Source of the DNA: Streptomyces sp. NBC_01481
Lineage (GTDB): Bacteria; Actinomycetota; Actinomycetes; Streptomycetales; Streptomycetaceae
Assembly: GCF_026339995.1 (NCBI RefSeq)
Contig: NZ_JAPEPT010000003.1
Location: forward strand, 434,001-498,000
Reading direction: 5' to 3'
DNA length: 64,000 nucleotides
The notes below the pieces were generated by a model that saw only the letters and a program-made list of their open reading frames with translations, made no database searches and was not told the DNA's origin. Below are positions 54,576 through 64,000 of this stretch, one piece after another (within the stretch, counting starts at the first letter, position 1; each line of letters starts with the position of its first letter). Made by a program: the position numbers and the translations under genes.

Positions 54576-55982
54576 ATGAGCAGCACCCGCACCCTGATCC
54601 GCGGCGGCCTGGTCGTCACCGCCGCGGACGAGATCCACGCCGACGTACTGATCGAGGACGGCCGGATCGCCGCTCTCGCGGCGCACGCCTCCGCCGTAGC
54701 CGAGGGCTGGACCGCCGACCGCATCATCGACGCGACCAACAAGTACGTCATCCCGGGCGGCGTCGACGTGCACACGCATATGGAGCTGCCGTTCGGCGGG
54801 ACCTCCGCCTCCGACACCTTCGAAACCGGCACCCGGGCAGCCGCCTGGGGCGGCACGACCACCATCGTCGACTTCGCCGTGCAGTCGGTCGGCCATGCCC
54901 TGCGCGAAGGACTCGACGCCTGGTATGCCAAGGCCGACGGCAACTGCGCCATCGACTACGGCTTCCACATGATCCTTTCGGACGTGAACGGGTCCTCGCT
55001 GAAGGAGATGGACCACCTGGTGGCGGAGGGCATCACCTCCTTCAAGCTCTTCATGGCCTACCCGGGCGTCTTCTACAGCGACGACGGGCAGATCCTGCGA
55101 GCCATGCAGCGCTCCGCCACCAACGGCGGGCTGATCATGATGCACGCCGAGAACGGCATCGCGATCGACGTCCTGGTGGAACAGGCGCTTGCCCAGGGCC
55201 GCACCGACCCGCGCTACCACGGCGAGGTGCGCCAGGTCCTGCTGGAGGCGGAGGCCACCCACCGCGCCATCCAGCTCGCCCGGGTCGCCGGCGCCCCGCT
55301 CTACGTCGTCCACGTGTCGGCCGACGAAGCCGTGGCCGAGCTCGCGGCCGCCCGCGACAAGGGCCTCAACGTCTTCGGCGAGACCTGCCCGCAGTACCTC
55401 TTCCTGTCCACCGACAATCTCGCCGAGCCGAACTTCGAGGGCGCCAAGTACGTCTGCTCGACGCCCCTGCGGCCGCGCGAGCACCAGGCGGCGCTCTGGA
55501 GGGGACTGCGGACGAACGACCTCCAGGTCGTCTCCACCGACCACTGCCCGTTCTGCTTCAGCGGCCAGAAGGAGCTGGGCCGCGGGGACTTCTCCAAGAT
55601 TCCCAACGGGCTGCCGGGCGTGGAGAACCGGATGGACCTGCTGCACCAGGCCGTCCTGGACGGGCACATCACCCGCCGGCGCTGGATCGAGATCGCCTGC
55701 GCCACACCGGCCCGGATGTTCGGCCTCTACCCCAAGAAGGGCACCATCGCCCCCGGCGCCGACGCCGATGTCGTCATCTACGACCCGCACGCCGAACAGA
55801 CTCTCTCCGTCGAGACGCACCACATGAACGTCGACTACTCCGCCTACGAGGGCAAGCGGATCACCGGCCAGGTGGAAACCGTGCTCTCGCGCGGCGAAGT
55901 GGTCATCGACCAGCGCGAGTTCACCGGCCGGGCCGGACACGGCCAGTACACCCCCCGCGGCACCTGCCAGTACCTGAACTAG
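54576..55982 (+). CDS. hydA: Dihydropyrimidinase (D-hydantoinase)
   Basis: A 468-residue cyclic amidohydrolase opening dihydrouracil, dihydrothymine or hydantoins. The binuclear metal site is complete: GVDVHTHME (H66, H68), carboxylated K157 in SFKLFMAYPG, H190 in MMHAENG, H246 in VVHVSADEA and D322 in STDHCPF. SFKLFMAYPG and GETCPQYLFL distinguish it from the allantoinase at 20872. It lies third in the operon, before an F420-dependent oxidoreductase gene. Confidence 0.95.
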   Translation: MSSTRTLIRGGLVVTAADEIHADVLIEDGRIAALAAHASAVAEGWTADRIIDATNKYVIPGGVDVHTHMELPFGGTSASDTFETGTRAAAWGGTTTIVDFAVQSVGHALREGLDAWYAKADGNCAIDYGFHMILSDVNGSSLKEMDHLVAEGITSFKLFMAYPGVFYSDDGQILRAMQRSATNGGLIMMHAENGIAIDVLVEQALAQGRTDPRYHGEVRQVLLEAEATHRAIQLARVAGAPLYVVHVSADEAVAELAAARDKGLNVFGETCPQYLFLSTDNLAEPNFEGAKYVCSTPLRPREHQAALWRGLRTNDLQVVSTDHCPFCFSGQKELGRGDFSKIPNGLPGVENRMDLLHQAVLDGHITRRRWIEIACATPARMFGLYPKKGTIAPGADADVVIYDPHAEQTLSVETHHMNVDYSAYEGKRITGQVETVLSRGEVVIDQREFTGRAGHGQYTPRGTCQYLN

Positions 55983-55994
55983 GAGCTCCACATC

Positions 55995-56996
55995 ATGGAC
56001 TTCGGACTTGTCCTGCAGACCGACCCGCCGGCCTCGGCCGTCGTCTCGCTCATGCAGCGCGCGGAACACAACGGCTTCCGCTACGGCTGGACCTTCGACT
56101 CGGCGGTGCTCTGGCAGGAGCCCTTCGTCATCTACAGCCAGATCCTGGAACACACGCAGCAGATGCACGTCGGACCGATGGTGACCAACCCGGGGACCAG
56201 GACCTGGGAAGTCACCGCCTCCACCTTCGCGACGCTGAACGACATGTTCGGCAACCGCACGGTGTGCGGCATCGGGCGAGGAGACTCGGCGATGCGCGTC
56301 GCGGGCCGCAAGCCCAACACCCTGGCCCGGCTCGGCGAGGCGATGGGCGTCATCCGCGATCTCGCCGAGGGCCGGGAGGCCGAGGTCGACGGACAGCCGC
56401 TGCGGCTGCCGTGGGTGCGCGACGGGAAGCTGCCGGTGTGGATGGCGGCGTACGGGCCGAAGGCACTGGCGCTCACGGGCCAGAAGGCCGACGGGTTCAT
56501 CCTCCAGCTCGCCGACCCGTATCTGACCGCGTCGATGGTCACCGCCGTACGCACGGCCGCCTCCGACGCCGGACGCGACCCCGCATCCGTCACCATCTGC
56601 GTCGCCGCGCCCGCCTATGTCAGTGACGACCTGCCGCACGCCCGCGAGCAGTGCCGGTGGTTCGGCGGGATGGTCGGCAACCACGTCGCCGATCTGGTCT
56701 CCCGTTACGGCGAGCACTCCGACCTGGTGCCCGAGGCCCTCACTTCGTACATCAAGGCGCGCGAGGGCTACGACTACAGCCACCACGGCCGCGCCGGGAA
56801 CCCGTCGACGGACTTCGTCCCGGACGAGATCGTCGACCGCTTCTGTCTGCTCGGCCCGGCCGAGGCGCACATCGAGAAGCTGAAGGAGCTGCGCGCACTG
56901 GGCGTGGACCAGTTCGCCGTCTACAACATGCACGACGCGAAGGAAGCGACCATCGACGCGTACGGCTCCGAGATCATCCCGGCACTCAACGGCTGA
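55995..56996 (+). CDS. LLM class F420-dependent oxidoreductase (TIGR03842)
   Basis: A 333-residue luciferase-like TIM-barrel protein: FGLVLQTDPPASAVVSLMQR, VGPMVTNPGTRTWEVTASTF (non-prolyl cis-peptide region binding F420) and GRGDSAMRVAGRKPNTLARL. TIGR03842 members are known next to hydantoinase genes, as here, but their reaction is unassigned. It starts 12 bases after the dihydropyrimidinase stop with aggag. As no dihydropyrimidine dehydrogenase is in the operon, it may supply or remove hydride at the pyrimidine ring (inference). Confidence 0.9.
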   Translation: MDFGLVLQTDPPASAVVSLMQRAEHNGFRYGWTFDSAVLWQEPFVIYSQILEHTQQMHVGPMVTNPGTRTWEVTASTFATLNDMFGNRTVCGIGRGDSAMRVAGRKPNTLARLGEAMGVIRDLAEGREAEVDGQPLRLPWVRDGKLPVWMAAYGPKALALTGQKADGFILQLADPYLTASMVTAVRTAASDAGRDPASVTICVAAPAYVSDDLPHAREQCRWFGGMVGNHVADLVSRYGEHSDLVPEALTSYIKAREGYDYSHHGRAGNPSTDFVPDEIVDRFCLLGPAEAHIEKLKELRALGVDQFAVYNMHDAKEATIDAYGSEIIPALNG

Positions 56997-57010
56997 AGGG
57001 CGAGCCGCCT

Positions 57011-58534
<1,524 letters not shown>

Positions 58535-58547
58535 ACGGCGCATGCAG

Positions 58548-58583
58548 TGGCGCGAGCGCGCACATCGGTGCCCGCTCGCGCCA
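58548..58583. terminator. Terminator of the pyrimidine operon
   Basis: TGGCGCGAGCG (58548-58558) pairs with CGCTCGCGCCA (58573-58583), an 11-bp perfect stem with a 14-base loop, 14 bases after the transporter stop. Confidence 0.8.
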
Positions 58584-58601
58584 CGCGCCGGTCTAGGGCC
58601 T

Positions 58602-58835
58602 GTCGTTCGGATCTTGCCGGGTTCGCGTGCCCTGGCACGCACTCCCCCGTAGCCCTTCGGGCACGGGAGGTGCCCCCATGCCGCGTTGCGTCAGTCGCCG
58701 ACGCTCCGCGTCGGCTCTCCCCCTGCCTTCGGCGGGGGGAACCCCCATCCTCCGGCCTGCGATCGCACGCACCACAGTGACATCAGCCGCTCCGCGGCGG
58801 GCCGCTCACTGATCCGGCCTGATCGACCGGACAGG
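58602..58835. repeat. GC-rich dispersed repeat, second type
   Basis: The rest of the 303-base gap opens with GGCCTGTCGTTCGGATCTTG and contains hairpins such as CCGACGCTCCGCGTCGG and GCCTTCGGCGGGGGGAACCC. From general familiarity with Streptomyces genomes, similar elements are scattered between genes. No second copy is seen in this window, so repeat status rests on memory. No gene is supported. Confidence 0.5.
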
Positions 58836-58837
58836 AC

Positions 58838-59629
58838 CTAGCGGCTCGGCCGCTGGGACTCCACGATCTTGCGGATCGTGGGCTCGGCCCCCGACCGCCG
58901 CTGGACCCGTTCGGCGAAGCCCGGGAACTGGCCTGCGATCGCGCTGAGGATCTTCAACTCCAGGGGCGCGACATTGATTTCGGCGACATCGCGCTCGATG
59001 GCCCTCACCACGCCGTTCACGACCTGCCGCGGCGAGACCGTACGCACACCGGCGGGAGTCCCCGAGCCGGTCGCCGCGAACATCCCCAGGTCCCGTACGA
59101 AACCGGGCTGGACGATCGAGACGCCGACACCCGTGCCGTGCAGATCCTGGCGCAGGGCGAGCGAGAAGCCGCGCAGCGCGAACTTGGTTCCGCTGTACAG
59201 CGACGAGGACTTGGTCGCCGCCTTGCCGGAGAGCGAGCCGACGAAGGCTATGTGGCCCCGGCCCGCCTCGACCATGGCGGGGGCGAGCAGCCGCGCCAGA
59301 AGCGCGGGAGCGCGGAAGTTGACCGCGATGGCGCGGTCGATCTGCTCCGGCGTGTAGTCCAGCAGCTCACCGCTGGAGGGCAGCGCGGCGTTGGGGATCA
59401 GGATGTCCGTACCGGCGGCCTCGTCCGCGAGCCGCCGTACATCGTCGTCGTCCGCGAGGTCGGCGAGGATCGTGCGCGCCCCATAGCGGTCGGCGAGCGG
59501 CTCCAGGGCCTCGCGGCGGCGGCCGGTCAGCACCAACTTCGCGCCCTTGGCGGACAGTTCGGCGGCGAGTGCGCCGCCGATGCCGCCGGTGACCCCGGTC
59601 AGCAGAACGGTTGCTCCGGTGATGCGCAT
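58838..59629 (-). CDS. Short-chain dehydrogenase/reductase
   Basis: A 263-residue classical SDR. The cofactor motif is TGVTGGIGGALA, followed by LTGRRREALEPLADRYG (an Arg pair favouring NADP), NAALPSSG (NAG-like motif), a catalytic Ser in VGSLSGKAATKS and YSGTK (Tyr-x3-Lys). The ATG at 59629 follows ggaggg. It is divergent from the amidase gene across an 18-bp palindrome, probably the site of the TetR encoded beyond the amidase. The substrate is unknown; sequence features resemble the fatty-acyl or steroid reductase-like SDRs. Confidence 0.92.
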   Translation of the reverse strand: MRITGATVLLTGVTGGIGGALAAELSAKGAKLVLTGRRREALEPLADRYGARTILADLADDDDVRRLADEAAGTDILIPNAALPSSGELLDYTPEQIDRAIAVNFRAPALLARLLAPAMVEAGRGHIAFVGSLSGKAATKSSSLYSGTKFALRGFSLALRQDLHGTGVGVSIVQPGFVRDLGMFAATGSGTPAGVRTVSPRQVVNGVVRAIERDVAEINVAPLELKILSAIAGQFPGFAERVQRRSGAEPTIRKIVESQRPSR

Positions 59630-59647
59630 CTGGTTACCCTCCAGTTC

Positions 59648-59665
59648 TGTTCGTTCGAACGAACA
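59648..59665. promoter_or_regulatory. 18-bp perfect palindrome, TetR operator
   Basis: TGTTCGTTCGAACGAACA lies 19 bases from the SDR start and 20 bases from the amidase start. GTTCG-type palindromes are typical TetR operators; the regulator is probably the product of the gene at 61112. Confidence 0.85.
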
Positions 59666-59684
59666 ATAGGGAGGCGGGGCGGTC

Positions 59685-61115
59685 GTGTCCACAGACGAAT
59701 TCGGCGGACTGGCAGAACACATAAGGGTGTTGAGGGACGGTCACACCTCATCCGAGGAGCTCGTGCGAGACGCGCTCCAGCGCATCGAGGCCAGCCAGTC
59801 CACCATCAACGCCTTCCGCTGGACACGCGGCGAACGGGCCGTCGACGAAGCCAGGGACGCCGACCGGCGGCTCGCGGCAGGGGAGCGGCTGCCGCTGCTC
59901 GGTGTGCCCGTCGCCGTCAAGGACGACACCGACGTGGCCGGGCTGCCGACCCTCTTCGGCTGCTCCGGCGAACTCGCCCCGGCCCAGCGGGACGGAGAGG
60001 CGGTACGCCGGCTGCGCGCGGCCGGCGCCGTCATCGTCGGCAAGACCAACTCCTGCGAACTCGGACAGTGGCCGTTCACCGAGGGCCCCGCCTTCGGCGC
60101 CACCCGCAACCCCTGGTCCACAGACCACACCCCGGGCGGCTCCTCCGGCGGCTCCGCGGCAGCCGTCGCCGCCGGGCTCGTGCCCGCAGCCCTCGGCTCC
60201 GACGGCGCGGGCTCGGTCCGCATCCCGGCCGCCTGGTCGCATCTCGTCGGCATCAAGCCGCAGCGCGGGCGCGTCTCCCTCCACCCCTACGCCGACGCCT
60301 TCCAGGGCCTCGCCGTCAACGGCCCGCTCGCCCGCACCGTCGCCGACGCCGCGCTGCTGCTCGACGTAGTGCAGGGCCCGCACGCCGAAGACCTGCACCA
60401 GCCGGCCGCGATCGACGCCTCGGCCGCGGCCCGCCGCGACCCGGGCCGACTGCGCATAGCCCTCGCCTGGCGGCCCCCGCTCACCCTCACCCGCAGCATG
60501 CCGCACCCCGAAGTACGCCGCGGCGTCACCGCACTTGCCGAAGCACTCGCCCGGCTCGGCCACCATGTCGAGGAGGCCCGGCCGCGCTACGGGCTGATCG
60601 GCCTCGCCTTCGTGCCGCGGGCCACCGCGGGCATCGCCGAGGTCGCGGCCCTCCACCCCGAGCCCGCACTCCTCGACCCGCGCACCCGCACCGCCATGCG
60701 GCACGGCCGGACACTCGGCGGCCGCGTCGTGCGGGCCGCCCGCGCCCGCGAAGTCCGCCAGCACCGGCGGATCGGCGCGATCTTCGACTCGTACGACGTC
60801 GTCCTCACGCCCACGACCGCGGCCCCGCCCCCGCGCATCGGCACCTTCGACGGCCTCAGCGCCTGGCGCACCGACGCGACCATGGCCGCCGCGTGCCCGT
60901 ACGCCTGGCCCTGGAACGTCCTCGGCTGGCCCGGCATCAACGTCCCCGCCGGTCTCACGGCCGACGGACTGCCCTTCGGCGCCCAACTGCTCGGCCCCGC
61001 AGGCAGCGAGGAACGGCTGATCTCACTCGCGGCCCAACTGGAGGCCGACCTGCGCTGGTACGAGAAGCGCCCGCCCGCCCCGCTGATCCCCGGGAGCGTG
61101 CCGGTGGAACAATGA
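59685..61115 (+). CDS. Amidase signature family enzyme
   Basis: A 476-residue amidase. The Ser-cisSer-Lys triad is K79 (VAVKDDTD), S153 (TPGGSSGGSA) and S177 (GSDGAGSVRIPAAW). The region after residue 230 holds Arg/Ala-rich helices and ends with LSAWRTDATMAAACPYAWPW and NVLGWPGINVPAGL. It resembles 6-aminohexanoate-cyclic-dimer hydrolase and fatty amide hydrolase relatives more than the GatA subunit. GTG start with ggagg upstream. The stop overlaps the tetR start, so regulator and enzyme are coupled. The substrate is unknown. Confidence 0.92.
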   Translation: MSTDEFGGLAEHIRVLRDGHTSSEELVRDALQRIEASQSTINAFRWTRGERAVDEARDADRRLAAGERLPLLGVPVAVKDDTDVAGLPTLFGCSGELAPAQRDGEAVRRLRAAGAVIVGKTNSCELGQWPFTEGPAFGATRNPWSTDHTPGGSSGGSAAAVAAGLVPAALGSDGAGSVRIPAAWSHLVGIKPQRGRVSLHPYADAFQGLAVNGPLARTVADAALLLDVVQGPHAEDLHQPAAIDASAAARRDPGRLRIALAWRPPLTLTRSMPHPEVRRGVTALAEALARLGHHVEEARPRYGLIGLAFVPRATAGIAEVAALHPEPALLDPRTRTAMRHGRTLGGRVVRAARAREVRQHRRIGAIFDSYDVVLTPTTAAPPPRIGTFDGLSAWRTDATMAAACPYAWPWNVLGWPGINVPAGLTADGLPFGAQLLGPAGSEERLISLAAQLEADLRWYEKRPPAPLIPGSVPVEQ

Positions 61116-61696
61116 CCGCCATGTCCAGCCCCGCCCGCTCCGCCCCCACCCGGCAGCGCATCATCACCGCCGTCCTGCACATCATCGGCAAGGACGGGGT
61201 CGCGGCGGTCACCAACCGGCGGATCGCCAAGGAGGCCGGGGTCTCGCTCGGCTCGGTCACGTACCACTTCGAGACCCAGCACGAGCTGCTGCGCGAGAGC
61301 CTGCTGCACTTCGTGCGCGAGGAGACCCGCCGCTTCACCGAACTCGCCGACCAGTGCCAGAGCGACGGCGTCGACATCGACGGCGCGGCCGCTTTGGCGG
61401 GCCAGGTGGCTGGCGGCACCGCCTTCGACAGCGAGCACATCGCGCCCTTCGAGCTGTACGTCGAGGCCGGGCGTGACGAACGGCTGCGGGAGGCCGCGGC
61501 GGAGGCCTTCGCGGCGTACGACCGGCTGGCGACGCAGATCCTCACCGGCCTCGGCGTCCCGGACGCGGAGCACCTCGCCGCGACGACGGTCGCGCTGGTG
61601 ATGGGCCTCCAACTGCGCCGCCTGGCGACGGGCGGCCCGTCGCAGGACCTGGTCGACGCGCTGCTGCTGCTGGCGCGGGGGGCGGTGGGGAGGTAG
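61112..61696 (+). CDS. TetR family transcriptional regulator
   Basis: A 194-residue regulator. The HTH is about 10-60 (TRQRIITAVLHIIGKDGVAA, NRRIAKEAGVSLGSVTYHFE), followed by a helical ligand domain with LATQILTGLGVPDAEHLAAT. The ATG lies in an ATGA overlap with the amidase gene. It probably represses the divergent SDR and amidase-tetR transcripts through the palindrome at 59648, and responds to the amidase or SDR substrate. Confidence 0.93.
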   Translation: MTAMSSPARSAPTRQRIITAVLHIIGKDGVAAVTNRRIAKEAGVSLGSVTYHFETQHELLRESLLHFVREETRRFTELADQCQSDGVDIDGAAALAGQVAGGTAFDSEHIAPFELYVEAGRDERLREAAAEAFAAYDRLATQILTGLGVPDAEHLAATTVALVMGLQLRRLATGGPSQDLVDALLLLARGAVGR

Positions 61697-61930
61697 GCGG
61701 GGCGGTGCGGTGCCGCCTGCGGCGGGCTTGTTCCCCACCCCGCCCTCCCCCAGACTCCGTCCGGGGGGACCCCCAACCTCCGCGCGCCTCAAACGCCGGC
61801 GGGGCTGGATTGTGCGGCAGGGCCGCATATCCAGCCCGTCCGGCGTTTGAGGACATGCGGCCGAAGGTCGCATGCGGGGGTCTGGGAGCTTGCCCCAGTT
61901 CGGGAAGGGGCGGGGTGGGGAAAGAACCCC
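61697..61930. repeat. Intergenic repeat copy 4 (inverted)
   Basis: The core (61832-61873) is the reverse complement of copies 1-3. CTCAAACGCCGG (about 61788-61799) pairs with CCGGCGTTTGAG (about 61840-61851) around a GGATTGTGC...GCATATCC loop stem. It lies between convergent tetR and phosphotransferase genes and may terminate both. Confidence 0.85.
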
Positions 61931-61939
61931 CGGGCCCAG

Positions 61940-62722
61940 TCAGCCGGTCGCCAGGACCAGGTCCACGACCGGCCGGTACTCGCTCTCTGCCGCCTCGTCC
62001 ACGCTCTCGTGCGTCGCGATACGGAAGATCAGCGCGCGGACGAGGAGTTGACCCCAGTCCGGCAGATGTGACCAGCGCTCCAGCAGCGCCGCGTCGGCCG
62101 CGGACCAGCACAGCGCGTCGACCGCGACGACCGCCGAGGCCCAGGCCGCCGGGCGCCAGTACGGCGGCCAGTCGGTGATCGCGGGCGGCAGGCCGGGCTC
62201 GAAGAGGACGTTGCCCAGCAGATCACCGTGGACGATCTGGGCGGGTGCCTCGACCGGGCGGCGGGCGGCCAACAGCGGCTTGAGCAGCGGGAAGTCCGGG
62301 GCTTCGTCGGTCTCCTGCCAGGCCAGCCGGTCCGCGCGGGACCACGGGTCGTCCCGTACGCCGAGGAAGCGCGGGCGGGGCAGGTCACTGAGCGCCGCGT
62401 GGAACGCCTCGCCCGCCCGGATGACGTCGTCGGCGCGGTGCGGATCGGCGGATCCGCCGGTCAGCCGCCAGGCCTCCCAGCCGTGCGCCGCCCAGCCCCC
62501 GTCCGCCGCCGGGACGGGGCGGGCCACCCGGAAGTCGGGGGCCTTCGGCAGATGGTGCAGCACGCCCGCACGCCATACCGTCTCGGGTTCCGAGGCGGCG
62601 GGCTTCAGCACCAGCGGTCCTGAACGCCAGGCGGAACCCTGGCCACCGGGGAGCGGGACGGGTGCTTCGGATGCCCCGAAAGCCGTGAGTACGCGAGCGG
62701 ACGGTGCGGGGGACTGGGTCAT
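61940..62722 (-). CDS. TIGR02569 family protein (aminoglycoside phosphotransferase-like fold)
   Basis: A 260-residue protein. QIVHGDLLGNVLFEPGLPPA has the His-Gly-Asp catalytic loop and Asn of APH kinases, and AITDWPPYWRP carries the metal-binding Asp; the N-terminal lobe is short (LVLKPAAS gives the Lys). It belongs to the actinobacterial TIGR02569 family, whose substrate is unknown; resistance should not be assumed. The ATG at 62722 is chosen over the longer 62752 frame because TACGCT lies eight bases upstream of it. Confidence 0.88.
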   Translation of the reverse strand: MTQSPAPSARVLTAFGASEAPVPLPGGQGSAWRSGPLVLKPAASEPETVWRAGVLHHLPKAPDFRVARPVPAADGGWAAHGWEAWRLTGGSADPHRADDVIRAGEAFHAALSDLPRPRFLGVRDDPWSRADRLAWQETDEAPDFPLLKPLLAARRPVEAPAQIVHGDLLGNVLFEPGLPPAITDWPPYWRPAAWASAVVAVDALCWSAADAALLERWSHLPDWGQLLVRALIFRIATHESVDEAAESEYRPVVDLVLATG

Positions 62723-62730
62723 GGCCGGGA

Positions 62731-62736
62731 AGCGTA
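62731..62736 (-). promoter_or_regulatory. -10 box TACGCT of a leaderless promoter
   Basis: On the minus strand TACGCT (62736-62731) lies eight bases before the ATG at 62722. Confidence 0.55.
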
Positions 62737-62855
62737 GGCGGCTGGCTTGCATGGCTGCCGAACTTTCCCTTCGTACTCGATGAATTCGAGGTGCCGAGCG
62801 AAGCGACCGCGGCGCGTTCCGCCCCCGTATCGCTGCCAGGTGACACCCCGTCTGT

Positions 62856-63422
62856 TCAGTAGGGGTGCCGGTCGGGCTTTGTGCTCCATGCCTCGTAGGC
62901 CTTCGCGCCCATCTCGGGGTGGATCTGCTCGATCTGGATCCTGCGCTCGTCGAGGGGCTTCATGAAGTCCTCGTACTGGAAGGCGTCATCGAATCCGATC
63001 TCACGCGTGGCCTTCAGATCGCAGCTGAAATAGACGTTGTCGATCCGCGACCAGTAGATGGCGCTCATGCACATCGGGCACGGGGCGCCGCTGATGTAGA
63101 TCGTGCACCCCTTGAGCATCCGGGCTCTCTCCGGTACCGGGTCGGGGGATCCTGCCGGGCGCTGCACGTATTCGAGCGTGCTCTCGTTCTGGTGAACCTC
63201 CGATATGGAGGGCGCCTCGGGATTGAGCCGCTGAACCGCTTTGCGGATGGTCTCCACTTCGGCGTGCGCGGTGGGGTCGCCGGTGAGGAGTACGCGATTC
63301 TGGCCGCGGGCGACGATCTCGCCGTCACGGGTGATGACCGCGCCGAAAGGGCCACCCCAGCCCTCTTCCACGGACTCGGTGGCCAGCCGTATCGCCTCCG
63401 ACAGAAACTCCTTGTGCCCCAT
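62856..63422 (-). CDS. Nucleoside/guanine deaminase-like cytidine deaminase-fold protein
   Basis: A 188-residue zinc deaminase. The zinc and proton-shuttle motifs are TAHAEVETI (HAE) and APCPMCMSAIYW (PCxxC). The order and the YFSCDLKATREIGFDDAFQY segment resemble bacterial guanine deaminases (GuaD) and related nucleoside deaminases more than tRNA adenosine deaminase TadA. An insertion (about 85-110; ISEVHQNESTLEYVQRPAG) is unusual. The ATG at 63422 follows gcggagg. Likely purine-salvage role. It is divergent from the ABM gene. Confidence 0.9.
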   Translation of the reverse strand: MGHKEFLSEAIRLATESVEEGWGGPFGAVITRDGEIVARGQNRVLLTGDPTAHAEVETIRKAVQRLNPEAPSISEVHQNESTLEYVQRPAGSPDPVPERARMLKGCTIYISGAPCPMCMSAIYWSRIDNVYFSCDLKATREIGFDDAFQYEDFMKPLDERRIQIEQIHPEMGAKAYEAWSTKPDRHPY

Positions 63423-63466
63423 GTCGAACCTCCGCTTCACCACACACCGAGGTATAATTCCCCCAT

Positions 63467-63496
63467 TTGTCCGATAACTCCCCTACGTAGTAGGCT
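63467..63496 (+). promoter_or_regulatory. Promoter TTGTCC-N18-TAGGCT of the ABM gene
   Basis: TTGTCC (63467-63472), an 18-base spacer and TAGGCT (63491-63496) lie seven bases before the ATG at 63504, so the transcript is probably leaderless. Confidence 0.7.
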
Positions 63497-63503
63497 ACTC
63501 CGT

Positions 63504-64000
63504 ATGGGTGTTACTGCAAGCCGTGTCCCGGGCGGCGACGGTGCCACCGTCGTGACCTCCCAGAAGGTCCGGGAGGGCCGGGTTGACGCCTATAAGCGCT
63601 GGCAGGAGAAGACCAACCACGTGGCCGAGGGCTTTGACGGCTTCGAGGGCGCGGAGCTGTATCCACCGGACTCCGGTGAGGAGAACGAGTGGGTGGTGGT
63701 CTTCCGGTTCTCCCGTGTCGACCAGTTGACCGCATGGCTGGACTCCGGCGCGCGCCGCAGGCTCCTGGACGAGGCGCAACTGCTGTTCGACGGCGCCCCG
63801 ACCCAGGAGGTATTGGCCGGCGGAGCGCCCGCCCCTCAGGAGCCGCGGGCTGTCACGGCGGTCATCTCCCATTCCGTACGGCCGGGGAAAGAGCGCGACT
63901 TCAAGCGCTGGCAGGACAAGGTCCTGAAGGCGCAGGAACAGCATCCCGGTTTCATGGGGACCGAGTTGTTCGAGCCGGTGGAGGGAATCCAGGACAACTG
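63504..64000 (+). CDS. Antibiotic biosynthesis monooxygenase (ABM) domain protein, 3' end outside the window
   Basis: The frame is open from the ATG to the window edge (165 codons). It holds two ABM-like ferredoxin-fold units: VTSQKVREGRVDAYKRWQEK with FEGAELYPPDSGEENEWVVV, and VISHSVRPGKERDFKRWQDK with FMGTELFEPVEG. Tandem ABM proteins with C-terminal membrane helices are common in Streptomyces, and the missing end may contain these. Enzymatic activity is uncertain; despite the family name there is no antibiotic cluster here. Confidence 0.85.
   Translation, partial: MGVTASRVPGGDGATVVTSQKVREGRVDAYKRWQEKTNHVAEGFDGFEGAELYPPDSGEENEWVVVFRFSRVDQLTAWLDSGARRRLLDEAQLLFDGAPTQEVLAGGAPAPQEPRAVTAVISHSVRPGKERDFKRWQDKVLKAQEQHPGFMGTELFEPVEGIQDN

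Noticed and set aside
59138-61111. A long plus-strand frame reading through the amidase gene into tetR
   Set aside because: Only the last part (61112-61696) has protein-like sequence; the rest is Arg/Pro-rich shadow of the amidase gene.
61940-62722. Aminoglycoside resistance kinase
   Set aside because: The fold is APH-like, but the sequence fits the conserved actinobacterial TIGR02569 family rather than known resistance enzymes.

Overview
The window is a chromosomal segment of a Streptomyces or a very close relative. The DNA is very GC-rich with strong G/C bias at third codon positions, many genes start with GTG or TTG, ATGA/TTGA/GTGA overlaps are common, and the gene families are typical of that genus (AllR-type ureide cluster, DUF5955, DUF6278, DUF1062, TIGR02569, TIGR03842, PPOX and F420 enzymes). 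No rRNA, tRNA, CRISPR array, transposase or integrase gene was seen.

Layout. 1-698: 3' end of a fibronectin type III protein. 1003-5913: a 1636-residue DUF4011/UPF1-like helicase/Vsr-like nuclease/DUF3320 protein, the architecture of the antiphage system Hhe. 5977-7523: a two-gene leftward operon joined by a TTGA overlap, made of a DUF6932-type nucleotidyltransferase and a protein of unknown family with an RNAIVH (RX4H) motif like that of HEPN ribonucleases. Frameshifted gene relics lie on both sides (703-890 and 7623-7849), so 0.7-7.9 kb looks like an accessory defence patch and holds the best candidate for an undescribed system. 7.9-9.8 kb: MarR/VOC pair with duplicated operators, then an AlkA-like glycosylase.

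9.9-23.3 kb: ureide and glyoxylate metabolism (malate synthase aceB, IclR regulator allR, allantoinase, allantoicase) interleaved with a MobA-like nucleotidyltransferase, a Ser/Thr kinase, a two-component system facing an ABC exporter, and a TetR/NTF2 pair. The aceB and allantoinase promoters share the same two kinds of inverted repeat, which suggests one AllR regulon feeding glyoxylate from allantoin into malate. 23.6-30.3 kb: AIM24 protein, two DHFR-like reductases, DUF1062 protein, small membrane proteins, a second two-component system, and a P450. 30.3-38.6 kb: a sugar or polyol locus (Gfo/Idh/MocA dehydrogenase, GntR regulator, two tandem substrate-binding lipoproteins, permease, single-domain ATPase, ROK kinase) with one operator sequence at both ends of the regulator gene.

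38.6-52.2 kb: PcaL fusion enzyme, MBL-fold protein, exonuclease III, DUF6278 protein, a relic of gluA, a secreted alpha/beta hydrolase, a P450, a frameshifted membrane protein, gamma-glutamyltransferase, an accessory methionine aminopeptidase with an XRE regulator, a PPOX protein and a large protein of unknown function. 52.4-58.5 kb: reductive pyrimidine degradation operon (beta-ureidopropionase, aminotransferase, dihydropyrimidinase, F420-dependent LLM oxidoreductase, NCS1 transporter). 58.8-64 kb: SDR, amidase and TetR genes around an 18-bp perfect palindrome, a TIGR02569 phosphotransferase-fold protein, a nucleoside deaminase and the 5' part of an ABM-domain protein.

Two genome-wide habits stand out. 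About a dozen genes have a TANNNT -10 box 6-9 nt before the start codon, which implies leaderless mRNAs. A GC-rich, hairpin-forming intergenic repeat with a conserved 44-nt core occurs four times.
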